Source: Musa acuminata AAA Group
Taxonomy: Eukaryota > Streptophyta > Magnoliopsida > Zingiberales > Musaceae
DNA length: 64,000 nucleotides
Direction: 5' to 3'
Assembly: GCF_036884655.1 (NCBI RefSeq)
Contig: NC_088355.1
Coordinates: 21,888,001 to 21,952,000 of the forward strand
The notes beneath the pieces were generated by a model, which ran no database searches, was not told the origin of the DNA, and was given only the letters and a program-made list of their open reading frames with translations. Positions 1 through 11,110 of this stretch are shown piece after piece. Each line of letters begins with the position of its first letter. The first letter of the stretch is position 1. The position numbers and the translations under genes are program-made.

Positions 1-1179
1 ATGCTTACATTTAGAGCATGGAGGAGTTTGATGACTATCAAACTTATTTTATAGTAAGACATGCTCTTTCTTTAAGATATTAAACTTCTTACTAATAGTT
101 CTACATTCATTAAATAAATCATGAAAAGCGATAGAGAGTTCTTCAAAAGATAAATCTTCACTAATTAAATCACATACCTCTTCTCCTAAAGCCATTAGCA
201 CGAAGTTTGCCTCCTCTTTGTTGCTAGCATCTTCACTTTCGGAATCACTTGAATCATCCCAAGTTGCTTTTAGAGCTTTCTTCTTCTTCGGTTACTTCTT
301 CTTGGCTTGGGGGCATTCATTTTTGAAATGCCCCGGCTTCTTGCATTTGTAGCATATCACTTGGTCCTTTTTAAGTTCAAGTCTATTTTTGGTGTTATTT
401 TTAAATATGTTCTTTCTTATAAATTTTTAAAATTTTTGAGTCAAAAGTGCAATGTCATTGTCACTGTTCTCATCACTTGATGTTCCTTTCAAGTGGTCTT
501 CTTGTAATGTGAGTGCCATATACTTCCTGTTCTTTAGAAGGGGGTTCTCGAGCTCATCATAAGCTTGACACGTCATTTCGTAGGTCATTAGACCCAATAA
601 GTTCTTCAAGAGAGAATGTTTTAAGGTTCTTGGCCTCTTGAATGGTCGTAACTTTTGGATCCCAACTTTTTAGAAGGGATCTTAAGATTTTAGTTACTAG
701 TTCAAAGTTAGAAAAATCTTTACCAAGAGCTTTGAGTCCATTGATGACATCCGTGAAACGGGTGTACATGTCTCGATGGACTCACTTGGTTTCATTCGGA
801 AAAGTTCGTAAGAGTGCACAAGAATGTTGATTTTGGACTCTTTCACTCGGCTAGTGCCTTCATGAGTGACCTTAAGAGTTCTCTAAATATCAAAAGCCGA
901 ATCACAAATTGAAATACGATTAAATTCATTTTTGTCTAGTGCACAAAATAAGGCATTCATAGCCTTTACGTTTAAAGCAAAAACCTTCTTTTTCGATTCA
1001 TTCCATTTGCTTATCGGATGAGAAGATTTTTTATATCCATTTTCGACAATAGTCCAAAGCTCGAAATCCATGGAAATGAGAAAGATCCTCATACAAGTCT
1101 TCCAATATGTGTAATCCAACCCATTAAACATAGGTGGACGTGTGATAGAATGACCCTCATGCATGCCGGAGTAAGTCAT
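1..1179 (-). pseudogene. Gag of SIRE element A (broken, runs off the window)
   Basis: Translation from the ATG at 1179 gives a start like MTYSGMHEGHSITRPPMFNG, the same N-terminus as the intact gag at 11542. The UBN2-type gag domain continues through 557-769 (YTRFTDVINGLKALGKD) and 427-609 (MTYEMTCQAYDELENP) in shifted frames. A CX2CX4HX4C zinc knuckle (CYKCKKPGHFKNEC) is visible at 313-354. Several small indels and stops break the frame, so no full-length protein can be made. The product would be the nucleocapsid/capsid precursor that packages retrotransposon RNA in cytoplasmic particles. Confidence 0.9.
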
Positions 1180-1217
1180 CTCTCTTAGGTATTAAACCAA
1201 ATATGAGAGTGAACTTG

Positions 1218-1229
1218 GCTCTGATACCA
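1218..1229 (-). other. Primer-binding site of element A
   Basis: The minus strand reads TGGTATCAGAGC, complementary to the 3' end of plant initiator methionine tRNA. It lies two bases inside the LTR edge, the usual place for minus-strand DNA priming. Confidence 0.93.
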
Positions 1230-1574
1230 ATTGTTTGGATCGGAGCGGCACTAAGGAGGAGGGGGGGGGGGGGTGAATTAGTGCAGCAGATTAAAACTTG
1301 TAAGTTCAAAAATGATTCCGTAAAATGCAAGAAGATTTCGCTTTGATAGTAACATGTGTAAAATAAAAACTGAAAACTTGCTACAGTGTAGATAATGATT
1401 GCAGAAAGGTAAGTACTTACACATTTAATGAACACACCAATTTAAAGTGGTTCGGTCAAATGACCTACATCCACTTGCGAAGCCTTCTTCGATGAGGCTC
1501 CCAACTTCCACTAGCAAATCTCTTTGAAGGGGAAGGACAAATACCTCTCTTACAAACTTTTACAAGAGGTTTAC

Positions 1575-1999
1575 TGTTAGAACCCTTGCAGATTCTAAAC
1601 TTGGGGTTGATCTCTTTAGGGCATCGGCCTCCTTGGAACTCTATAGGGGTTCCTCCCTCCAAGTTGCTACTCAAAGGCTACAGAAAAGATTCATCTATTG
1701 CTTATGAAAAGAGGTAGAATACATGACTATTTATAGGGCTTCTAAACCCTAACTCATAATAGGACTCTTACTTAAGACTCCTACTTCTAACCAACTCCTA
1801 ATAGGACTCCTACTCAAGACTCCTACTTCTAACCAACTCCTAATAGGACTCCTACTCAAGACTCCTATTCCTTTACAACTCCTTATTCTTCTATAAGAAA
1901 TAACCTCCTAACCCTAGCCGGCCATTTCACCTCTTTAATAGGGGTCGGCTTAGGTAGGTTTTACATGAATGTCCCTCTCAATTAGGACTCTCCTAGCTA
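1575..1999 (-). repeat. 3' LTR of element B, inner end truncated
   Basis: Matches 7047-7482 from TGTTAGAACC up to TCTCCTAGCTA, but the final GAGTCCTAACA is missing and protease sequence follows immediately. The middle contains a short tandem repeat built on ACTCCTAATAGGACTCCTAC (about 1740-1880). Confidence 0.88.
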
Positions 2000-4900
2000 A
2001 GAAATATCACCTAATGTTATCAACCATTTAATTCTGAGTATGGCCTCATGATCATCAAGAGGGAGAAGGAAGAAATATGCAATTATCTCTTGGTAAGGCC
2101 TCATGATCAGCAATAGTTTCACTTGCGGGCGCCTACGATCATACTTCAAAATCCAACCATCGACGGCCTTAACGTCAAACCTACTGTAATTCTTGTCACG
2201 CCCCCCCAAAATATCGACAATATTTAAAATTTTCATCATAACTAACCCAGGATCCAAACACACATTTGAGGTCACTAAGAAAACATTCAAATCAAAATTT
2301 CACCTCTATAGTCTACAAATTCATCACCCTGTGCAGTTCATAAATATACCACACATCACTCGATAATTCATATAATCTGAACTCAACTCATCAAAATAAT
2401 AACCACACATAAATTCACAAGTGGGGAAGTCTATGTAGTTACCAAATCAACGATTACCATAAATTCATATCATTACATGAATTTAACTTAACATTCCAAA
2501 ATCCTATACATGAGGGATTCTTTAACTTACACAAAATCCACAGGTTTAGATTCATCGTCATATTTCATAAGATGCAGAGTATTTTATACAACAAATACAC
2601 ATATGCTAACAAAGATCTGCCCAAAATCTTCTAAACTTTCCACCGCCTCAGCCCAATCTTAACATTTAAGCAAGCAATACGCTATCCTAAAAAATTAATC
2701 AACAAACGGGGTGAGCATAAAGAGCTCAGCAAGTGACTAACATATCCATATCAAAATAGTACAATTTCCAAAGAGATACAGTTTCAAAATACAAGGCAGA
2801 ATATACGATTTCGTAGACATAATATCATTAGGAGCAGAAACACAATTGTCCTTTCAATCTTACATATTTGGTTCCTGATAGATGGGGCATAGAGTAATTG
2901 GAGCATATTAGTAACAAAGGAAACATATCGGAGCTTATCATTGGCATATAAAATGTTACGAAGCATATCAACGGCATATGGAATATTTCGAAGCAAAATC
3001 ATTAGTGAATGAAGCATTTCAGAGCATATCAAAAACAAATATCATACAGAAGCTCAAACGTCGTCCTTGACGTCGCAATCATATCATTCTTACCCAGAGC
3101 ATGAACAGAAACAACTCACCAAAACTCTAGATGTCATATCAAACATATAGAAGGTGTAGTGGGATCTCAGTCAGAATGTGATTCATCCATTTCTGAATGA
3201 CCACCTGACAAAAGTCTCCCACGTCTAGGAGCTCCATCCACCCACGTCTAGGTGAAGTCAGAGGGGGCCGGCAGAGCATCGCAGGCTCTAAGCACATACC
3301 CTTTACCATTTCTAGCAAAGGTCCAGAATATCCCATAGAGCGGGACCCCACAGAGCGGGCAATAAGCACATACCCTTTACCATTTCTGACAAAAGTCAAG
3401 ACAATCCCACACACCAGAGTACAAGAGGGCAGTTTTAACAATAAGTAGCATATATCGGAAGCACACGCGGAGCAACAAAACGTGCATGTGCCTTTTCGAG
3501 ACAATACGAAACAAAGAACAAATCTCTCACAAATGTATTCAGATTTGGAATGAAATGAAAACAAGAGTGTACAGGGATTCCAAGCAATTATATTTAGCTC
3601 AATTCCAATAAGAAGGTTAGATGAATTCAAATATCCAAAGGAATGGAAAAGAATACGCGAAATCGACCAAAGCTCGATTTCGGACAGAATTCCTGTGGCA
3701 CATCAAACAAATACTTCAGAATATCAATTATGCTCCAATACCCATAAGAAGGCTATGGTCGAACCATATATCAATCTATATTCTGATGGAACAAATTTCA
3801 TATGAAACAGGGTTCCCAACACGGAGTTACCTTTGACTTGGTAACACAAGGTCAAAAACACAATCACTATTTTGCAGAATTTATAGGGTCGGATTCAACA
3901 GATAATAGGGTAGGCAATTGAATTCCAAAATTTTCAAACTATGTGTAAAAAGAAATATTTTCAAGTCTAGTTTCAAATAAAATCAGGTTGGTACAAATCA
4001 GAATTTTCAACAGGGAGTTATAGGCATTTTAGTATCGATAGGTCAGAAATCTTGAACCCTGTTTTACAGCGTCTATAGGCTCATTTGAAATAGATGTTTG
4101 GGTAAGTATTCGGTGTCCAAAATCTACAAAATCAGTGTCAAAAGGAAGATATAATAGTCTAATTTCAAAAAAAATAGTTCCTGCCCGAATTCACATTTTG
4201 TACTAAAACTTATAGCTAAAAAAGTGTATAGGGGTCAGTTTACCGAAAAAACTTCAGAATCCATGGTTCTATGTCCAAAGAGAGACATATCAGTTTCTAA
4301 ATAGAAATCCTTCGATTAATTTTGAATCAACATAAAAACAGAGACTAAAAATTCTATAGGATGGGGTTAGAACACTTGCCTTTGAGAATTTTGACCCGAA
4401 GTGAAAAGATTAAAGCAAGAACCCTAAAAACCCTAATTTTTTTTTTGCTTCTTCTTCTTCTTCTTCTTTCTTTCTTTCTTTCCCTGATCACCCACGAGCT
4501 GCCTTCTCTGCTCCCTTAAGAACGAAGGCAGAGAGGCTTAAATGGTGGAATTTGTCATTTTGTGTGTTTTGCAGTTTAGTCTTTGTTTTTATCATATTCA
4601 CGATTAGGTCCTTAGGGTTTACATATAGGTCCTCAGATTCTTTTTTTTTTTTTTTTGAACAGATCTCCCAAATCTTACAAATAAGTTACCTCTGATTCAT
4701 ACTCTATTTCTTTTGTCAATTTAAAATAAATGCTTACATTATCACCAGAAATTTATACGAAAATTCGGAAATGAGGGGTATTACAATTCTCGATAGATAA
4801 AGCCATCTGGAAAGCAACCATACTATTTAGAAAGTTATTAGTACTGCCCATATCGATAAGAATAGTGATCGGTTGTTGTTTGAGAAGGCCTCCAACTTTC

Positions 4901-5974
4901 ATCATTTGTGGGTTTGAGTAGCCGACTAGTGCATGTATCGTAACTTCAGTCGATTGTGGCTCTTTTTCTGCATCTTCTTCTTTATGTTCAAGGCTCTCTT
5001 CTGGATATTCAATGATCTCTTCTTCTATTGGTTCAATCATAAGAAGTCTTCCTTTACTACAGCGATTCTCATGGCTCCACGGCTCATCGCAATGCCAACA
5101 TAACCCCTTCGTATATCGCTCCCAATGCTCTTCTCTTGTTAACCTCTTTAGTGTAGGGACTCGGTCGATAGTAGGGGGGGCTGAGGGCTTCAATATTGCT
5201 AATTGAGGAGTGACCCTAGTCCTCCGAGCTTCATGGTTCAGTTGCTCCTCTTGATGTCGTGCGAATGAGATGGCTGCCATAAGCGTGTATGGTTGTCGTG
5301 CTTGAACTTCTCCTCGGATCTCCGGCTTCAAGTCCTCAATGAAGGTCCTTAATAGCTGTTTTTGAGACCAATCATGAGTTTGATTAGATAACCTTTCAAA
5401 CTTGGTTTGGTACTCCTAAATGGTGGAGGTTTATCGGATCTTTGCTAGTTGTTCGTCAATATTCTCGTAATCCGTTGGTCTGAAGCGGATCAACAGTCCT
5501 TCTTTTGAATTATCGCCATAAAAGGACTCTATAAGTGTGTTCAAACCATTCAAACCACTATATGGCATCCCCTTCAAGATGTATAGCTGCAATTTTCACC
5601 ATAGATGCGTCCGCAGTTTTGTGGTACCAAAAATATCGCTCCGTGCGTGAGATCCAACCAATCAGGTCTCCTTCTTCCCATCTAGGAAAATTTACCCTCA
5701 TGCATAGATAGTTGGGGTCAGTCGTAGAGCCTCCCCTCCCTTGGAATTCATCACTTTGGGCCTGGTGCGATTGGGCAAAGCTATCTCCTTGATATGATTT
5801 TTTCGGGCTTAGTGGTCGGCCCAATCTGAGTTTGGTAAAGAGCGTCTGAATCTTATCTTCCATTCGCACCTCCAAGGCTTCGAATTTAGCATTGATTGCC
5901 TCCTTAGATGCCATAGTATATGCCTCCAAATCTATGATGTTAAGATCTCTCTTTTGTTGTTAGGTTAAAAGCAT
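2000..5974 (-). pseudogene. Gag-protease remnant of element B, interrupted by a solo LTR
   Basis: Gag begins near 5974 (the region reads MASKEAINAKFEALEVRMED) and includes the Ty3/gypsy gag stretch PNYLCMRVNFPRWEEGDLIG around 5650-5720. After a frameshift the 4753-5331 segment shows a zinc knuckle (CWHCDEPWSHENRC) and a protease with DMGSTNN, where the family has DTGS, so the active-site Thr is replaced by Met. Protease is split at 4785/2194 by the solo LTR and resumes at 2000-2193 (SRFDVKAVDGWILKYD, then IKWLITLGDIS). Nothing after protease remains. Confidence 0.9.
2194..4785 (-). repeat. Giant-family solo LTR in protease of element B
   Basis: On the plus strand it starts TGTCACGCCCC and ends GGGGTATTACA, the reverse complement of the TGTAATA...GGGCGTGACA termini of element G's LTRs. 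It is flanked by ATTCT at 2189-2193 and 4786-4790. No internal region or second LTR is present, as expected after LTR-LTR recombination. It is about 2.6 kb, against 4.1 kb for the G LTRs, mainly because the purine-rich block is only a short TTC run (4447-4490). A short 30-bp repeat series lies around 2890-3050. Confidence 0.92.
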
Positions 5975-7032
5975 GTATAGGTTGAGAGAAGTGATAGTCG
6001 AAATGGTTGGTGGATCAGTGGATGTAGGCTACGATTTAGGCTTGTTTTGTGGCTGTTTTGGGTGTGGTTTAGTGGAGGTTTAGGGCTGTGGATGAAAGTT
6101 TTGGATCTATGGTAGATGGCAGCAAAGGTTTGATAAAAATAAGTGGAAGCTGCAGCAAGTATGTGCTATCTTGTAAGAGTAGAATTATTGTCGAAGAAAC
6201 AACGGTTTCTTGATGTAATTTCCACCAAAAACTTCAGAGAATTAAGGAGGGAATTGATAGCAAAATCATAGTTTATATGACAGCAAGGATGTCTAATTTA
6301 ATCAAGAGAATTTTGGTAGTATAACAGCAAGAAAATTGGTGCAAGTTGCGATAGCAGAATTGTCGTCGAAAAATTTCAGCGGTTTACGATGAAAATTTGC
6401 AGCAACACAAAATCATTTTTAGAGATGAATTTCTCGATAGATCAATCTTAGATGGAAGCCAAGATAATCTATGAAGTGTATAAGAAATTTCATTCAAAAA
6501 AGATTCCAAATATATTGGTTAAAGCAAGAATATGCGGTTGAAATTTTCTGCAGCATAGATTTTCAAGTGTAGCAGATTAGACATAAAAGATCAGTAGTTT
6601 ATATTGAAATTTTTTCGATGAAATCAAAGGGAAATCCACTGTTAGGAAGTTTCAAAGATGTCATAAAAATTTCGTAGAAATTTGAATATAAAAAGCATAG
6701 TAGCGAGATCAAACAGATGGTGCTATGCGGCTAGAATTCTGCAATGTATCTTTCATTGTAGAGATGAAAACTTTGTGATGAAAAGTTTATGCAGCAATAT
6801 AGGAACAATTTTTTTAGAATTTTTAAAAAAGGATAACTAGATTGCAGCAATAGTAAGGTTGGAAACTAGAACCTGTTACAATTCACGGGGAGATCAAGGG
6901 ATGATCCGTGGTGGTGGTGGAGATGATGGCGGAATTTGGCGACGATCTTTTAAGCAATTGTGGGAATTGCTTTGGGTGGCTGTGGAGGGTTGATGGATGG
7001 CTGTGGAAGGGTAGCGAGATGCCAAGAATGCT
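5975..7032 (-). other. Untranslated leader of element B
   Basis: About 1.06 kb between the primer site and gag with no sustained reading frame on either strand. It is homologous in part to the shorter leader of element E (42549-43202). No other feature is seen. Confidence 0.7.
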
Positions 7033-7044
7033 GCTCTGATACCA
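7033..7044 (-). other. Primer-binding site of element B
   Basis: The minus strand reads TGGTATCAGAGC next to the LTR end, complementary to initiator Met-tRNA. Confidence 0.92.
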
Positions 7045-7046
7045 GG

Positions 7047-7482
7047 TGTTAGAACCCTTGCAGATTCTAACCTTTGGGTTGATCTCTTTAGGAGATCAGC
7101 CTCCTTGGAACTCTATAGGGGTTCCTCCCTCCAAGTTACTGCTCAAAGGCTGCAGAAAAGATTCATCTATTGCTTATGAAAAGAGATGAAATACATGACT
7201 GTTTATAGGGCTTCTAAACCCTAACTCCTAATAGAACTCTTACTTAAGACTCCTACTTCTAACCAACTCCTAATATGACTCCTACTCAAGACTCCTACTT
7301 TTAACCAACTCCTAATAGGACACCTACTCAAGACTCTTATTCCTTTACAACTCCTTATTCTTCTCTAAGAAATAACCTCCTAACCCTAGTCGGCCACTTC
7401 ACCTCTTTAATAGGGGTCGGCTTAGGTAGGTTTTACATGAATGTCCCTCTCAATTAGAACTCTCCTAGCTAGAGTCCTAACA
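7047..7482 (-). repeat. 5' LTR of element B
   Basis: 436 bp, TGTTAGAACC to CTAACA, with the same ACTCCTAATAGG-type tandem repeats as the left copy. The last six bases are followed by the TTTAC duplication. Confidence 0.93.
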
Positions 7483-8403
7483 TTTACACTTTTACAAATT
7501 TTTAAATAGAAAGAAGGAGGTGAAAACTCAAGCAATTGAAGACAAGACTTGCTAAAGACTTTTCTAAGACCTTTATCTCAATATATTACATTCACAAAAG
7601 TTATAATCTCAGCTGAGAATTGAGGGGCATTTATAGGCCCCAAAAGGATTCAAATTTGGGCTCCAAATTTTGAATTCTCTTGGGTTTCCAAGGCTGATGG
7701 TGCCACCGCCTGTCAATGTTTGACATTGATAGTGTACTGGTAGTGTCATCGCTTGTCGATGGCTGTGCCACCGCCTGATCATGAGTGCTGGGCGGTGCCA
7801 CCGCCCAGTCTGGTGGTTCCACCGCCTGGCCCTTCGGGCTCTGGGCGGTGCCACCGCCTAGTCTGGTGGTTCCACCGCTCGTCCTTACGAATCTCTGGTT
7901 GGGCTTCAAGTCCGGCCCAAACTAGGTCACATTTGGGCCCAATTGGCCCCTAACCAGGATATTGGATTATCCCTTAATCATAACCATAATTACATGCGAA
8001 CTACATAACTAAAAACATAATCCTAAGCAAGTTTTTAATCGGTAAACGTCGAGTCTTGTTCCGGCGAGCTTTCCAGTGATCTTCTAGCGGACTTCCGATA
8101 CACCCTCGGATATCTTTCGGCGGACTCCCAGCAGGCTCCCGATCTTGTGACGAATTCAGCGAGTAGCCGAGCCTTCTTGGTGATCTCCGCGAATCTCCGA
8201 CAAGTCCTCGATTTCTTCTTAGTTGGTTCCGGCAGTATCTCCGATGAATCTTCGGACTCTCAAACGTCCATCGAACTGGACTCTGGCATCCTTGCTTTAT
8301 GTTTTCAGGCTATCGTAGTTAATCCTACACACTTAACTCAATAATATGGATTAGATCAATTATCCCATCAATTGATTTCATCATCAAAATCTGAGATTCA
8401 ACA

Positions 8404-8706
8404 CTAATTACTCTAATTACTTAGGTTTAGCTAATACAAGAGTTGCAAGGTATCATGTATGCATGAAAGGGGCTATGTGTCATCTTTGGAGCAAACATAA
8501 GTGGCACCAACCTTAGGTTAGCTAGTGACACATATCCATCATTTTTTTTTTCTTTAACTTAAATCATATTAAATTTTTAATATTCACTCTTAGGTCCCTA
8601 GGCATAATCTTTTAATATAATATCATTTAATATAAAAAAAATATTAAATAATCCTCATATTTACAAACATGTATTTACTAAATTTTTAAAAATAGGGGAT
8701 GTTACA
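8404..8706 (-). repeat. Giant-LTR fragment (terminal part)
   Basis: Ends AGGGGATGTTACA, the reverse complement of the TGTAACATCCC start of this LTR family. The body (TTAGGTTTAGCTAATACAAG, TTAGGTTAGCTAGTGACACA) matches 48270-48523 and, inverted, 52900-53080. The rest of the LTR is separated from it by element A. It appears inserted in the DUF4283 remnant that starts at 8707. Confidence 0.75.
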
Positions 8707-9505
8707 GGATTTCTTTGCTCTAGAAGTTTAAGCTGATAAGAAGATTGTTGTGTACGAGACAATTGATTCCGTATAGCTAATTAAGACATGGTCTATGGTG
8801 ATTGTTGGCTATGTAGTAGGTCTCAAAACATTATATTTCCCACTATCATCATTTATCAAAATTAGATGGGGAACATAGGCATTTGATCTTCATATATTGG
8901 AGAACGATTTTTTATTTGCAAGCTATACTTTGAAGAAGATTTGCAACGGGTCCTGGAAGGGTTTTGGACTATTTGTGGTCATACAATGATTCTACGACAT
9001 TGGTCCTCTGATATCCGTTTGCAGTTAGATAGCCTAAAGTCTATTCCCTTATGGGTATCCTTTTAAGGTCTTCCTCTACATCTTTGGAGTTGACGTTTTA
9101 TTACAAAGTTATGCAGTACTTTGGGATAGCCACTATACATTAACAAAGCAATGGCTGCGCAGACGAGATTAGTAATTGCCCATGCATGTGTACTATTTTC
9201 TTCCGATGAAGATCTCCCTAATGAGGTTTTTTATTGTGATTTTGATGGGAACACTCATAAGGTACATGTCTCATATTCTTCGAAGCCACAACGATGTCAG
9301 AATTGTTGCTTATCTTTTAGTCATGTAAATGGAGCTTGTCAACAAACTCCAAAACCGATTAATAAGATCTATCGGCCATGTCAAGCGCCTCAACAACAAG
9401 GCAAGCCTCCTCTAGTGGTAGTAGAACCGGTGGTGACGAAGACGATTGAGCATTCCGACTTGCAGGGACAGCACCGTAGATAGGACAAATCAGGAACTTT
9501 ATCTC
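8707..9505 (+). pseudogene. DUF4283-type ORF1 remnant of a LINE (part 1)
   Basis: Conceptual translation shows the plant LINE ORF1 pattern: WSMVIVGYVVGLKT at about 8790, AFDLHILENDFLF at about 8880, then, after frameshifts and stops, LPLHLWS-like sequence at about 9075 and an open 110-residue stretch at 9151-9483 (LVIAHACVLFSSDEDLPNEV). This stretch ends in a CCHC-like knuckle (RCQNCCLSFSHVNGAC). Such proteins bind LINE RNA. The copy is dead. The unit continues at 18989 beyond element D, and a second copy lies at 49391-50342. Confidence 0.78.
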
Positions 9506-10030
9506 TGTTGAATCTCGGATTTTGATGATGAAGTCAATTGTCATTTGTTGTCTAATCTATGTGTTGAGATAAGTGTGCAGGATTAACTACGATGAAAGAT
9601 AGACAAGCAGCAGGAGTTGCGTCGGAGTCAAGTTCATGATCACGTTGGGAGTTCGAGAGTTCGACGGAAGTTCGGACGGTCGTCGGAGGTTCTGCGAGAA
9701 CAGATCCGAGAAGTCCAGAAGCTTGCCAAGCGAAGCTCGTCAGAACTTGCCAAGTGGATCTTCGCAAAGTCCAGGAGTTTGCCGGAAGTCCGCAGGAGCA
9801 TCACCGAGGGTTCATCGGATGATCGACGGAAGTTCACCGGAAACTCGCCGGAAGAAGCGATTGACGTACCGAAGCAAAGCTGCAGAAATTGTCTTAGATT
9901 TAATCGTAGTTAGCACGGTGATTAAGTTAGAAATGGGAGGTGATCCCATTAGCTTAATCCTGGGGCAATTGGGCCCCTGAAGAACTCAAGTTGGGTCGAA
10001 TGGTTCAACCCATTCGAACTCAAGTAGCTG

Positions 10031-10405
10031 TGGGAGGTGCAACCGCCCAGGCTAAGTCTCCCAGCGAGACTGGGCGGTGCAACCGCTCCAGCCAGGCGGT
10101 GCAACCGCCCAGGGCTCAGTCTCCAAGCGACACTGGGCGGTGCAACCTCCTCTGTCAAGAGGTAGCACCGCCAGAGCTCAAGTTCCAAGCTCTGCCAAGA
10201 GGTGCAACCACCGAGCTCGGTCTTCGAGCTCTGGCAGAGAGGTGCAACATCTCTGGACAGGAGATGCACCACCTGAGCTCGGTCTTCGAGCTCTGGCAGA
10301 AAGGTGCAACCACCCCTGACAGAGAGGTGCATCCGCCTGAGCTCAGTCTTCGAGCTCTGCCAGGCGGTGCAACCTCTCCAGTCAAGAGGTGCAACCGCCT
10401 GATCC
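10031..10405 (+). repeat. Palindromic GGCGGTGCAACCGCC array in U3 of the 5' LTR
   Basis: Degenerate tandem units contain GGCGGT-GCA-ACCGCC, a 6-bp stem with a 3-base loop, spaced by AGTCTCCCAGCGAGACTGGG or GAGCTCGGTCTTCGAGCTC, which are also inverted repeats. The array lies just upstream of the TATA box, so it is probably a U3 feature. Open frames crossing it are by-products. Confidence 0.88.
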
Positions 10406-10458
10406 CGGAATTCCGGGATTTGATCGATTTGAGCTCGAAATTTGAATTGGGTTGGGGC

Positions 10459-10467
10459 CTATAAATA
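10459..10467 (+). promoter_or_regulatory. Putative TATA box of the 5' LTR (D)
   Basis: CTATAAATA in a GGGCCTATAAATACCCCACCC context. It is conserved at the same LTR position in D's 3' LTR and recognisable in elements C and F. It would set the start of the genomic RNA roughly 30 bases downstream; the start site itself is inferred. Confidence 0.75.
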
Positions 10468-11110
10468 CCCCACCCATTCAGCACTGAAAAGATATAGACC
10501 TACACCGAAATCTTGATCTTTTCTGTGATTCTAAGAGCTCAAAAGTGTTGTAAAGCCTTTAAGTCTCCTCCTTCTATTCTTCAAGTTTTCAGTTGTAAAG
10601 TGAGGAGAGAAAGGTCTGTAAAGGTTGTCTCCTGAGCCTGTCAAAAGGAGAGAAATTGTAAAAGGGCAGTTTGGCCTTCGCCTATTGAAGGAAGGCCCCT
10701 AGTTGACGTCGACAACCTCGTCGGTGGAGGAAGCCAAAAGTGGAGTAGGTCAAGGCTGACCGAACCACTCTAAATCTCTGGTTTGCGTTTATTCTCGAGC
10801 ACTTTATCATTACTGCAAACCTCCTTCATTACTATTGCTCTCTGCGCTTTCACGAACAAGTTCTTAGTGCTGTTCTTCCGAATCTGCATTCAGACGTAAA
10901 TTCGTATTTTCATACATTACAGTTTACGTTTACGTTTGATTCTGCAGAACTGTCTTCCGTGCTTTTACGAACGAGTTTCAACATTTAGACGTAAAACTGC
11001 ATTCAGACGTAAATTGGCTTTCCTCGCACAATCATCAGATCTCAGTTCACGTTTACGTCTTGATTTCAACTGCATACTGCCTTCTGCGAGTATACAAACG
11101 AGTTTCAAAG

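Larger units (their letters stand above)
1575..7482 (-). mobile_element. Element B: pol-deleted Ty3/gypsy element inserted in the LTR of A
   Basis: Ends read TGTTAGAACC and GAGTCCTAACA and are flanked by the 5-bp duplication TTTAC at 1570-1574 and 7483-7487. Order on the minus strand: 5' LTR (7047-7482), primer site, leader, gag, protease, then directly a truncated 3' LTR. Reverse transcriptase, RNase H and integrase are absent, so the copy lost its pol by an internal deletion whose right breakpoint is in protease and whose left breakpoint is near 1999 in the LTR. It belongs to the same family as element E. A giant solo LTR sits inside its protease. Confidence 0.93.
1..8403 (-). mobile_element. 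Element A: SIRE-type Ty1/copia retrotransposon, partial, minus strand
   Basis: Only the 5' end of this element lies in the window: 5' LTR at the right (1232-8403, interrupted), primer-binding site at 1218-1229 and a broken gag reaching base 1. The right boundary is the LTR terminus reading TGTTGAATC on the minus strand. The left half, including pol and the 3' LTR, lies outside, so its target-site duplication cannot be checked. It sits in a giant-LTR fragment (8404-8706). Similarity of its gag to elements C, D and F places it in the SIRE/Maximus lineage. Confidence 0.9.
1232..8403 (-). repeat. 5' LTR of element A, split by element B
   Basis: The LTR is bounded by TGTTTGGATC at 1232 and GATTCAACA ending at 8403 (plus-strand reading). 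Removing element B and one copy of its duplication leaves about 1.26 kb, close to the LTRs of element C (1272 and 1267 bp). A C/G homopolymer (1260-1272) marks the U5 end. The 7680-7880 part carries the palindromic GGCGGTGCCACCGCC motifs typical of this LTR family. Confidence 0.9.

Noticed and set aside
1218..1229. TGGTATCAGAGC motifs as parts of tRNA genes
   Set aside because: Only 12-18 bases match tRNA-Met and no cloverleaf follows; each lies beside an LTR, so they are primer sites.
3139..3630. 163-codon minus-strand frame in the solo LTR
   Set aside because: It is the same LTR segment as 23780-24094, with no recognisable domain and no conservation of frame between LTR copies.
9481..9506. 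Possibility that D lies in a host gene encoding a zinc-knuckle protein (9151-9483)
   Set aside because: The protein pattern (DUF4283 plus CCHC) is that of plant LINE ORF1, a second degraded copy is at 49391-50342, and stops precede it, so a host gene is unlikely.
9617..10484. Frames of 65-157 codons in D's LTR, repeated at 17047-17976
   Set aside because: They lie in LTR U3 across palindromic repeats, overlap on both strands, and change with repeat number between LTRs.
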